NCBI GenBank assembly: GCA_030540255.1
Contig: JAUNWP010000004.1
Location: 1 to 60,458 of the forward strand
Direction: 5' to 3'
DNA from: Eubacteriales bacterium
Lineage (GTDB): Bacteria > Bacillota > Clostridia > Lachnospirales > Lachnospiraceae
DNA length: 60,458 nt
This document shows positions 42,609 to 50,628 of this stretch, in pieces; position 1 is the stretch's first letter; each line of letters opens with the position of its first letter. The notes under the pieces are model-generated. The model was not told the origin of the DNA. It made no database searches and saw only the letters and a list, made by a program, of their open reading frames with translations. A program made the position numbers and the translations under genes.

Positions 42609-43918
42609 TGAGCGATAACAAGCCTAAGACATTTGCAATACACACACTTGGCTGCAAAGTCAATACATATGAGTCTGATGCCATGGCTGAGAGCCTGAGG
42701 GCATCAGGCTTTGTTGAGTTGGGCTTTGAAGATGCGGCAGATGTGTATATAATCAATACCTGTACGGTGACAAATATAGCAGACCGTAAGTCACGTCAGA
42801 TGCTAAGGCGTGCCAGAAAATTCAATCCGGATGCGCTTATAGTAGCTGCAGGCTGCTATGTGGATGATGCCATCAAGAATGATAAGCTGGATGAACTTAT
42901 CGGAGATCATGTTATTGATCTGGCTGTCTCAAACAAGGATAAACAGAGCATAGTTAAGTTTATAACAGAAAAATTGTCCGTTAATACTGATGATACACAG
43001 TATGATGATAAAAAAACTATGTTTCTCACTCAGCTTGACGGACATTCGAGAGCCTTTATCAAGGTTCAGGACGGATGCAATATGTATTGTTCGTATTGTA
43101 TCATTCCGTATGTAAGAGGAGCACTTCGTTCAAGAAGTCCGGAGGACGTACATGAAGAGGTGAGCCGCCTTGCCGCAAACGGTGTTGCCGAGGTGGTAAT
43201 AACCGGCATACACTTAAGCTCTATGAGAGATAAGCTACTTGATATTATTGCCGCTGCGGAGTCTGTTCCCGGTATAAAGCGTATCAGACTGGGCTCATTG
43301 GAGCCGATGCTTATTACCGAAGAGTTTGTGTCCAAGCTTAAGAATTTTAAGAAGCTTTGTCCGCATTTCCATCTTTCGCTTCAGTCCGGAAATGACGAGA
43401 TACTTAAGGCGATGAACAGGCATTACAGCACGGAGCAGTATGCAAAAAGCTGTGAGATCCTTGAAAAAGCTTACGAGCATCCCGCAATAACCACGGATAT
43501 TATCGTAGGCTTCCCGGGAGAGACTCCTTGGCAATTTGAGAGCAGTATGAGCTTTGCCGAGCGTATCGGCTTCTATGAGGCACATGTATTTAAGTATTCG
43601 AGGAGAAGAGGAACACCTGCCGATACCATGGAAGGACAGCTCACCGAGGCTGAAAAGGGCGTAAGAAGCGACAGACTCATAGGGCTTACAAACAGACTTT
43701 CTGAGGAATTCAGGGAATATTATATCGGAAAAGAACTGGAATTCTTGAGCGAGGAGCTTATAGAGATAGACGGAACATCTTATGAGACCGGATATACGAG
43801 AGAGTATGTAAGATGTATCAAAGCTTCATCAGAGCTTCATCAAAATGAATTAATATACGGTAAAGCTTCACAAATTATTCGGGAAAAAACTGTGGACGGA
43901 GCAATCCTGTTGGTATAA
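42608..43918 (+). CDS. mtaB: tRNA t6A37 methylthiotransferase
   Basis: 436 residues. An N-terminal MTTase domain (HTLGCKVNTYESDAM, plus further Cys near 48 and 82) holds one cluster; the radical SAM core has CNMYCSYC (about 155-162); a TRAM domain ends the chain. It adds methylthio to t6A37 of tRNA, giving ms2t6A. The start ATG 42608 shares a base with the thiI stop, so the two sulfur-modification genes are coupled. Confidence 0.93.
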   Translation: MSDNKPKTFAIHTLGCKVNTYESDAMAESLRASGFVELGFEDAADVYIINTCTVTNIADRKSRQMLRRARKFNPDALIVAAGCYVDDAIKNDKLDELIGDHVIDLAVSNKDKQSIVKFITEKLSVNTDDTQYDDKKTMFLTQLDGHSRAFIKVQDGCNMYCSYCIIPYVRGALRSRSPEDVHEEVSRLAANGVAEVVITGIHLSSMRDKLLDIIAAAESVPGIKRIRLGSLEPMLITEEFVSKLKNFKKLCPHFHLSLQSGNDEILKAMNRHYSTEQYAKSCEILEKAYEHPAITTDIIVGFPGETPWQFESSMSFAERIGFYEAHVFKYSRRRGTPADTMEGQLTEAEKGVRSDRLIGLTNRLSEEFREYYIGKELEFLSEELIEIDGTSYETGYTREYVRCIKASSELHQNELIYGKASQIIREKTVDGAILLV

Positions 43919-44004
43919 TATGATACCAAGGGTGAAAGCTTGTAAACATGAAATCGCAGCCTGAAGAGCCATATTTTTCAAAAATTTTTGAGGATTACAG
44001 ATAA

Positions 44005-44271
44005 ATGAACAACATTGAGAATACACAGATAATGGAGCATGTTAAGCCGATAGATCAGCCGAATGCGGCAGAGGTACTGGAGCTTGTTTACGGTGCACTG
44101 GTAGAGAAGGGTTATGATCCTATCAATCAGATCGTAGGATATATCATGTCAGGAGATCCGACCTATATCACCAGCCATAACAATGCCCGCAGTCTTATCA
44201 TGAAGGTTGAGCGAGATGAACTTCTTGAAGAGCTTATGGCAGCTTATGTTGATTCAAGATTAAGAAAGTGA
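44005..44271 (+). CDS. ireB: IreB family regulatory phosphoprotein
   Basis: 88 residues, formerly UPF0297/Yrz[24 protein letters not shown] and the rest match the family throughout. In Enterococcus IreB is phosphorylated on N-terminal threonines by the IreK kinase and affects cephalosporin tolerance; Thr7 is the only threonine in the N-terminal tail here. Start of the yrzL-yrrK-yrzB block. GAGG before the ATG. Confidence 0.92.
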   Translation: MNNIENTQIMEHVKPIDQPNAAEVLELVYGALVEKGYDPINQIVGYIMSGDPTYITSHNNARSLIMKVERDELLEELMAAYVDSRLRK

Positions 44272-44346
44272 TTTCCGCTTCGGAATACTTTTATTTATTG
44301 CGTCTTTTTATGTCGACGCAGTTTACAAATGATCATATCTGTTATC

Positions 44347-44380
44347 AGCCTAAGTCCGGAAGTAAACACGGGCTTAGGCT
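44347..44380. other. Hairpin between ireB and ruvX
   Basis: AGCCTAAGTCC pairs with GGGCTTAGGCT (11 base pairs), without a T run. A smaller GCGTC/GACGC hairpin lies at about 44299-44318. Either could be a processing or weak termination site in this transcript. Confidence 0.5.
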
Positions 44381-44415
44381 TAGTATGTTATATAGACATT
44401 TAGGGAGGAATACAT

Positions 44416-44865
44416 TTGAAGAGACTTATGGGGCTTGATTTCGGCTCCAAGACTACCGGAGTGGCATTGAGTGATCCGATGCATACTATAGCCTCGCCTC
44501 TTGAAACCATAGTCAGAGAGAAGGAAGGCAAACTGAGACCGACCTACAGACGTATAGTAGAGTTGGTTAAAGAATATGAGGTTGGTCTTATAGTTATAGG
44601 ACTTCCGTTAAATATGGATGATACCAAGGGAGAGAGAGCCTATAAAGCGGAAGCATTCAGGGATGAACTTGCTCACAGACTTGAAGCCGAGCGTCTTGAG
44701 ACCGGGATCGTGATGTGGGACGAGAGATTAAGTACTGTCGGTGCTGATGAGATACTGGCTGAAGCCGAAGTAGTATCCTCGGAGCGCAAGCAGTATATAG
44801 ATAAGATAGCAGCAGCACTGATACTTGAAGATTATATGAATAACAGAAAGGAAGAGGAAAACTAA
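44416..44865 (+). CDS. ruvX: Holliday junction resolvase-like RuvX (YqgF)
   Basis: 149 residues, RNase H-like fold. GLDFGSKTTGVALSD holds the first catalytic Asp and MWDERLST the second acidic patch. In E. coli it is linked to pre-16S rRNA maturation. TTG 44416 is taken as the start because GGGAGGA is 6 bases upstream; the ATG at 44428 is 18 bases away. Next gene after 2 bases. Confidence 0.92.
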   Translation: MKRLMGLDFGSKTTGVALSDPMHTIASPLETIVREKEGKLRPTYRRIVELVKEYEVGLIVIGLPLNMDDTKGERAYKAEAFRDELAHRLEAERLETGIVMWDERLSTVGADEILAEAEVVSSERKQYIDKIAAALILEDYMNNRKEEEN

Positions 44866-44867
44866 AA

Positions 44868-45137
44868 ATGGAAGACAATATTATTGTAATGACACTTGAT
44901 GACGGAACAGAGATGGAGTTCACCATACTCGACAGCACTGTTTTTAATGGCAACAGCTATATCCTTGTTACCGATGCTCCGGATGATGAAGACGGAGAGT
45001 GCCGCGTATTCAAGGAGGTATCAGATCCGGAGGCAGATGAGGCAATATACGAGGATATCATGGACGAGGATGAGGAAAATGCGGTATTTGATATCTTTGA
45101 GAAGCAGATGTCCGGAGAGATAGAAATAGATAGATGA
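44868..45137 (+). CDS. DUF1292 (YrzB-like) protein
   Basis: 89 residues, very acidic. MTLDDGTEMEFTILD and SYILVTDAPDDEDGECRVFK are typical of DUF1292. Function unknown; it sits between ruvX and rnjA as in many Clostridia. Its stop overlaps the RNase J start by 4 bases (ATGA). Confidence 0.88.
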   Translation: MEDNIIVMTLDDGTEMEFTILDSTVFNGNSYILVTDAPDDEDGECRVFKEVSDPEADEAIYEDIMDEDEENAVFDIFEKQMSGEIEIDR

Positions 45138-47299
45138 TGACAGAGAACAACAATATTAAAGATAATGAAAATAATGCCGTAAAGCCGGAGACAAAAACCA
45201 CCGGCAGGAGAAAGCCTGGAGCAAAGCGCGGTACAAAGCCCGCACCGTCAGGAGAAAACGGCAAGACTGCCAAGCAGGCACCAAAAAAGAATACTCAGAG
45301 CAAGAAAAGCTCAGTAAAGTCCGTAAGGACATCCAAAACCAAGGAGGCCGACAATACAGCGTTTGCTTCGGAAGAGGAAAGTACACTTGCAGAAACTTCC
45401 GACAAGCAGACTGTAAGCGTTAAGGGCGGAAGAAAGAGCACTTCTGTCAAAAACGGAAGCAGCAGGAACACTGCCGCAAAGAAGACTGCGCCAAAGGCGA
45501 CAAAGACTAAGGAAGCGTCCAAGACCGTAGAAGCATCCAAGACTAAAGAAACGTCCAAAACCAAAGGAACGGCAAAGTCGGGAACACGTACAAGACAGAA
45601 GCAGAGCGGATTTGATATAGTGAGATCCGTGCTGGCACCTAAGACACGCCGCAGCAATAAAAAGATACGTATCATTCCGCTCGGAGGACTTGAGCAGATA
45701 GGAATGAATATCACAGTCATAGAGACCGACAACAGCATGGTCATAGTTGACTGCGGAATGGCATTTCCGGATGAGGAGATGCTCGGCATAGATCTTGTTA
45801 TTCCGGATATTACCTATCTCAGGGATAACGCGGATAAGATAGAGGGATTTTTCATCACTCACGGACATGAGGATCATATAGGAGCGCTCCCTTATGTATT
45901 AAGAAATCTTAATGTTCCTGTATATGCGACCAGACTTACACGCGCACTTATAGAGAATAAGCTCAGAGAACACGGACTCATAGAGAGCGCCAAGCTTAAT
46001 ACCGTGCAGTATGGTGATGTGGTCAAGGCGGGGGATTTTGCCGTAGAGTTTATCAAGACCAATCACTCTATTCAGGATGCAGCCGCACTTGCAATACATT
46101 CACCTGCGGGAGTGGTACTGCATACCGGAGATTTTAAGGTTGATTATACACCTGTATTCGGAGATACCATTGATCTGCAGAGATTTGCCGAGCTGGGAAA
46201 ACAGGGTGTGCTTGCACTTTTGTGTGATTCTACAAATGCCACAAGACAGGGCTTCACCATGTCGGAAAAGACAGTAGGCCATACCTTTGAGGGCATATTC
46301 GGAGAAAACAAAGACAAGAGGATAATAGTCGCTACCTTTGCATCAAATGTTGACAGAGTTCAGCAGATCATAAGCGTTGCAGAGGAATATGACAGAAAAG
46401 TAGTCATAGACGGCCGTTCAATGATAAATGTAATCAGTACGGCTTCCGAGCTTGGATATATCAAGATGAAGGATAATACTCTTATCGATATTTCCGAGAT
46501 CAAAAACTATCCGGATGATAAGATCGTACTTATAGTTACGGGCAGTCAGGGAGAGCCGATGGCGGCACTTTCACGTATGGCTACAGGACAGCACCGCAAG
46601 GTTCAGTTGTCCGAACATGATCTCATAGTATTGAGCTCAACGCCTATACCGGGTAATGAAAAGGCGGTATCCAAGGTCATCAATGAGCTTTCAAGAAAGG
46701 GTACCAAGGTAATATATCAGGATACCCACGTATCCGGACATGCGTGTGCGGAGGAGCTTAAGCTTATATATACGCTTGTACATCCTAAGTTCTCTATTCC
46801 GGTGCACGGTGAGCTAAGACACAGACTTGCACAGAAGGAAGTTGCAATAGCAATAGGCATGCCTAAGGAAAACTGTCATCTTGTAGATACCGGTGATGTT
46901 GTAGAACTTACACAGGATAGCTGCAAGGTGGTAGATAAGGTTCAGGCAGGCCCGATACTGGTTGACGGTCTCGGTATCGGAGACGTCGGCAATGCGGTCC
47001 TCAAAGATAGACAAAGCATGTCGCAGAATGGTATCATAGTTGCGGCGGTATCGGTTGAAAAGGCTACCGGGGAATTCGTAGCAGGTCCGGAGATACTCAC
47101 CAGAGGACTTGTTTATGTCAAGGAAAATGAAGACATAATCGATGAAGCAAGAGATGTTGTACTGAGAGTTATGGACGATTGCCGCGGCATGAGAGATCTT
47201 AACAGGGTCAAGAATACCATCCGTAACGAGCTCAGCGATTATGTATGGCGCAGGATACAGAGGACACCTATGATCCTCGCAGTCATTACAGAGGTTTGA
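45134..47299 (+). CDS. rnjA: Ribonuclease J with long basic N-terminal extension
   Basis: 721 residues against about 555 for Bacillus RNase J1. The first 175 or so residues are low-complexity Lys/Thr/Ala/Ser with repeats of the type KTKEASK/KTKETSK. The core then starts IRIIPLGGLEQIGMN. The metallo-beta-lactamase motif HGHEDHIGAL, later LHTGDFKVD, and the beta-CASP motif GSQGEPMAALSRMA are intact, as is HVSGHA. It is a 5'-3' exonuclease and endonuclease for mRNA and rRNA. The extension is likely disordered and could bind RNA or ribosomes. Its stop is 4 bases before the next ATG. Confidence 0.94.
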   Translation: MMTENNNIKDNENNAVKPETKTTGRRKPGAKRGTKPAPSGENGKTAKQAPKKNTQSKKSSVKSVRTSKTKEADNTAFASEEESTLAETSDKQTVSVKGGRKSTSVKNGSSRNTAAKKTAPKATKTKEASKTVEASKTKETSKTKGTAKSGTRTRQKQSGFDIVRSVLAPKTRRSNKKIRIIPLGGLEQIGMNITVIETDNSMVIVDCGMAFPDEEMLGIDLVIPDITYLRDNADKIEGFFITHGHEDHIGALPYVLRNLNVPVYATRLTRALIENKLREHGLIESAKLNTVQYGDVVKAGDFAVEFIKTNHSIQDAAALAIHSPAGVVLHTGDFKVDYTPVFGDTIDLQRFAELGKQGVLALLCDSTNATRQGFTMSEKTVGHTFEGIFGENKDKRIIVATFASNVDRVQQIISVAEEYDRKVVIDGRSMINVISTASELGYIKMKDNTLIDISEIKNYPDDKIVLIVTGSQGEPMAALSRMATGQHRKVQLSEHDLIVLSSTPIPGNEKAVSKVINELSRKGTKVIYQDTHVSGHACAEELKLIYTLVHPKFSIPVHGELRHRLAQKEVAIAIGMPKENCHLVDTGDVVELTQDSCKVVDKVQAGPILVDGLGIGDVGNAVLKDRQSMSQNGIIVAAVSVEKATGEFVAGPEILTRGLVYVKENEDIIDEARDVVLRVMDDCRGMRDLNRVKNTIRNELSDYVWRRIQRTPMILAVITEV

Positions 47300-47303
47300 T
47301 AAT

Positions 47304-47819
47304 ATGCAGTATGATGAAACCGATAACAATATTTCAGGCATTGTGAGCGGGGTGGCAGTAAGAATAATCGTCATTACTCTGCTTGTATTTGTTTGCTATG
47401 CTGTTGCACATGAGTGCTTCAAATTCGGATTCACCATGTTCTGTGCCGAATCCGTGGAGGAAGCTCCGGGTACGGACGTGGATATAACTGTCGATAAGGG
47501 AGAGACCATAGACGAGCTTGCGGAGAGGCTGAGCGATGACAAGGTGATACCGAGTGAGTATGCTTTCAGACTTCAGGCAAGACTCTATGAGCTTAAGCTT
47601 TATCCGGGTACCTATAAGCTTAATACTTCAATGTCAACCGGAGAGGCAGTCAAAGCCTTCAGTATGACAGAGCAGGAGTATAATGATGCCAAAGCGGTGG
47701 AGAGCTCCACAGAGGAAGATGATCAGGGCTTCATAGGCGGAGGCGATGAGGGAAGCGATGACTCACAGTCAGCCGATGAAACCGGAATGACAGCGGATCT
47801 GTCGGCGTCAGATAATTAA
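47304..47819 (+). CDS. MltG/YceG-like membrane stub without catalytic domain
   Basis: 171 residues. One membrane helix (about 18-40), then a LysM-like YceG N-terminal part (VDKGETIDELAERLSDDKV, YELKLYPGTYKLN), then an acidic Ser/Asp tail. True MltG is about 340-380 residues and ends septal glycan strands with a catalytic Glu. That domain is wholly missing here, with no sign of it in other frames after the stop. The position, between rnjA and trmR, equals yrrL (mltG) in Bacillus. It is either a family-specific short form with a binding role or a shrunken gene. Confidence 0.75.
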   Translation: MQYDETDNNISGIVSGVAVRIIVITLLVFVCYAVAHECFKFGFTMFCAESVEEAPGTDVDITVDKGETIDELAERLSDDKVIPSEYAFRLQARLYELKLYPGTYKLNTSMSTGEAVKAFSMTEQEYNDAKAVESSTEEDDQGFIGGGDEGSDDSQSADETGMTADLSASDN

Positions 47820-47842
47820 AGATATGGAAACGGTACCGTATA

Positions 47843-48496
47843 ATGATCAACACGGATGCTTACAGAATATCGGAGTATCTGCATTCTCTTGAAGGGGATG
47901 CAGATACCTTCCTTGCAGAATTGAGATCCTATGCAGCCGAACATGAAGTTCCGATAATACGTATAGAGACTGAGAGTTTTATAAGGACGCTGCTTAAGCT
48001 TATAAGACCGAGGCATATACTGGAGATAGGAGCTGCTATAGGCTACAGCTCGGTAGTTATGGCTAAGGCAAGTGATGCAGATATACTGACTATTGAAAAT
48101 TATGATAAGCGTATTCCAATCGCAGAGGCTAATATAGCAAGATCGGGATACTCCGATCGTATCAGACTTGTTGCAGATGATGCAGGCAAGGTGCTTAATA
48201 CACTTAAGGCCGAAGGCAGAGTCTTTGATATGATCTTTCTGGATGCTGCCAAGGGACAGTATCCTGTATGGCTGCCGGATATAAAGGCACTTATGCATGA
48301 GGGCTCGGTGCTTCTTGCGGATAATGTATTGCAGGAGGGTACTGTAACCGAGTCAAGATTTACTATACCGAGAAGAGAACGTACAACTCATGAACGCATG
48401 AGAGATTTTCTCTATACTATAAAGCATGATGAACAGCTTGAGAGTTCGGTATTAAATATCGGGGACGGAGTATCGCTCAGCGTAAGACTGCAGTGA
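47843..48496 (+). CDS. trmR: tRNA 5-hydroxyuridine O-methyltransferase-like
   Basis: 217 residues, class I SAM methyltransferase of the catechol O-methyltransferase-like group. HILEIGAAIGYSSVVMAK is the SAM site, and IFLDAAKGQYPVWLPD plus LLADNVLQEG hold metal-binding Asp/Asn. In Bacillus the gene at this place (yrrM) is TrmR, which makes 5-methoxyuridine at tRNA position 34 from the hydroxyuridine made by the adjacent U32 proteins. The same order here supports that role. The stop overlaps a GTG of the next frame. Confidence 0.85.
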   Translation: MINTDAYRISEYLHSLEGDADTFLAELRSYAAEHEVPIIRIETESFIRTLLKLIRPRHILEIGAAIGYSSVVMAKASDADILTIENYDKRIPIAEANIARSGYSDRIRLVADDAGKVLNTLKAEGRVFDMIFLDAAKGQYPVWLPDIKALMHEGSVLLADNVLQEGTVTESRFTIPRRERTTHERMRDFLYTIKHDEQLESSVLNIGDGVSLSVRLQ

Positions 48497-48537
48497 TACT
48501 ATTATTGTTTAATAAAGGAAGAACTGACAGAGTATAT

Positions 48538-49770
48538 ATGAAGAAACCGGAGTTACTTATCCCGGCAGGGAATCTGGATACACTGAAAACAGCCGTTATC
48601 TACGGAGCCGATGCGGTATATATAGGCGGAGAATCGTTTTCGCTCAGAGCGAAGGCAGATAATTTTGACCGCAATTCAATGACGGAAGCAATAGCCTTTG
48701 CACACGAACACGGTGTAAAGGTATATGTGACCGTCAATATTTTCGCACATAATTATGATCTTGAGGCTGCTAAAGAATACTTTACGGAGCTTAAGGAAAT
48801 AAAGCCGGATGCACTTATAATATCGGATCCGGGACTTTTTGCGATGGCAAGGCGTATAGTGCCGGAGATAGATATACATATATCTACTCAGATGAGCACA
48901 AGCAACTATGAGTCGTTTCTGTTCTGGCAGCAGCTTGGAGCGAAAAGAGTGGTAAATGCCAGAGAGCTCTCACTGAAGGAACTTAAGGAAATAAGAGCAA
49001 AGATCGACCCTGAGCTTGAGATCGAGTCCTTTGTTCACGGTGCCATGTGCATATCATATTCGGGACGCTGTCTGCTCTCGGGCTTCATGACAGGAAGATC
49101 TGCCAATCAAGGTGCCTGCACACATCCGTGCAGATGGAATTATGCCGTAATGGAGGAAAAGCGCCCGGGAGAGTATTTCCCTGTTGAGGAGACAGAGAGA
49201 GGAACCTTTATCTTCAATTCCAAGGATCTGTGTATGATAGACCATATACCGGAATTGATAGATGCAGGCATAGACAGCTTTAAGGTCGAGGGACGTATGA
49301 AGACCGCACTTTATGTTGCGGTTACAGCAAGGGTATACAGAAGAGCCATAGACGATTATCTCAAGGATCCCGCGCTCTACAAGGCATCACTTGATTTCTA
49401 CAGAGAAGAGATCGCAAAGTGCACCTACAGAGAGTTTACAACAGGCTTCTATTTCGGAAAGCCGGACAGCAGTGCACAGATATATGATAATAATACCTAT
49501 GTAAGAAACTACATCTATCTCGGAACGACCGAGGAGGTGCTGCCTGACGGAGGCATTATTATAGAACAGAAGAACAAGTTTTCTGTCGGTGATGAGATCG
49601 AGATACTTAAGCCGAATTGCGAGAGTGAGAGGGTTAAGGTTCTGGGCATAAATGATGCTCTTACCGGAGAAGCTCAGGAGAGTTGCCCTCATTCAAAGCA
49701 GAAACTTATCATACATTTAAGCAAGACGCCCGAGGTATATGAGCTGCTTGCGGTCAAGGCTAAGGAATAA
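48538..49770 (+). CDS. U32 peptidase-like tRNA hydroxylation protein (TrhP-type)
   Basis: 410 residues. KKPELLIPAGNLDTLKTAV at the start, GAMCISYSGRCLLSGF with Cys, then GACTHPCRWNY, and FNSKDLCMIDHIP, plus FKVEGRMKTALYVA. These conserved cysteines hold a 4Fe-4S cluster in the family. The enzymes hydroxylate U34 of tRNA using prephenate, the step before TrmR. Bacillus has two adjacent genes here (yrrN, yrrO) but only one is present. ATG 48538 fits the family start, though GGAAG lies a distant 17 bases upstream; GTG 48493 is the alternative. Confidence 0.88.
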   Translation: MKKPELLIPAGNLDTLKTAVIYGADAVYIGGESFSLRAKADNFDRNSMTEAIAFAHEHGVKVYVTVNIFAHNYDLEAAKEYFTELKEIKPDALIISDPGLFAMARRIVPEIDIHISTQMSTSNYESFLFWQQLGAKRVVNARELSLKELKEIRAKIDPELEIESFVHGAMCISYSGRCLLSGFMTGRSANQGACTHPCRWNYAVMEEKRPGEYFPVEETERGTFIFNSKDLCMIDHIPELIDAGIDSFKVEGRMKTALYVAVTARVYRRAIDDYLKDPALYKASLDFYREEIAKCTYREFTTGFYFGKPDSSAQIYDNNTYVRNYIYLGTTEEVLPDGGIIIEQKNKFSVGDEIEILKPNCESERVKVLGINDALTGEAQESCPHSKQKLIIHLSKTPEVYELLAVKAKE

Positions 49771-50628
49771 ATGAAAGCAAAGCTTTTATCATTAATATTC
49801 TTCCTTTGTGCGGGACTGTGCATAGTCTATTTCGGAATGATAGTAGGTTACAGCGGGTTCGGCACTTCCTTGTCGTACATCTGGCCCGGTTTTGCATGCA
49901 TATTTGCCGCTATGGGTGTTATGGTGAGGAAACTTCGCAGGGAAAGGGAAGAGATGCCGAGCTTTATGCCGGTCTTTATCTTTACGAGTTTCGGACTCAT
50001 GCTTGCGGTCTTTGCGGTAATAATGGATCTGGTCGTTGTTTCATCCAAGAGTGACAAGGAGCAGAGGGTGGATTACTGCATAGTGATGGGAGCAAGAGTT
50101 TACTCCGACGGCATTTCAAAGACCTTGAAATACAGGCTTGATAATGCGGAGCATCTGTATTTCAGACATCCGAATATGGTACTGGTGCTTAGCGGCGGAC
50201 AGGAGCCGGGAGATCCTATACCGGAGGCTTTCGCAATGTATAATTACTTAAGTCTCAGAGGAATACCAAGCGATAATATGCTTATTGAGGCTATGGGAGA
50301 TTCGACCTGCAGCATTATACAGAATGCTACAAGGACTATAGCGGCGGATTTTGAAAAACGGCGTCTGCCGAAAGGACCGGGAGACAGAACATATCCTCCG
50401 GATTATGTTCCGACTGTCGGAATAATCACAAGTGATTATCATATGTTCCGTTCTGTAACGCTTGCAAAGGAAAACGGCATATCGAATCCGGTATCTATAT
50501 CGGCAAAGTCAGATGATGTGCTGTTTATACATAATTGCGTGCGTGAGAGCGTAGCTATATTAAAAGATTTTTTTATGGGGAATGTTACAGTAAATGATGA
50601 ACACATGCCAAGCATACCGTTTAATTGA
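49771..50628 (+). CDS. YdcF/SanA (DUF218) family membrane protein
   Basis: 285 residues. Three membrane helices (about 5-22, 28-47 and 63-85), then a DUF218 domain outside: VDYCIVMGARVYSDGIS, VLVLSGGQEPGD, GDSTCSIIQNATRT and GIITSDYHMFRSV. Related ElyC/SanA proteins act in envelope or lipid-carrier homeostasis; the exact reaction is unknown. It begins directly after the U32 stop and overlaps the next gene by 35 bases. Confidence 0.85.
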   Translation: MKAKLLSLIFFLCAGLCIVYFGMIVGYSGFGTSLSYIWPGFACIFAAMGVMVRKLRREREEMPSFMPVFIFTSFGLMLAVFAVIMDLVVVSSKSDKEQRVDYCIVMGARVYSDGISKTLKYRLDNAEHLYFRHPNMVLVLSGGQEPGDPIPEAFAMYNYLSLRGIPSDNMLIEAMGDSTCSIIQNATRTIAADFEKRRLPKGPGDRTYPPDYVPTVGIITSDYHMFRSVTLAKENGISNPVSISAKSDDVLFIHNCVRESVAILKDFFMGNVTVNDEHMPSIPFN

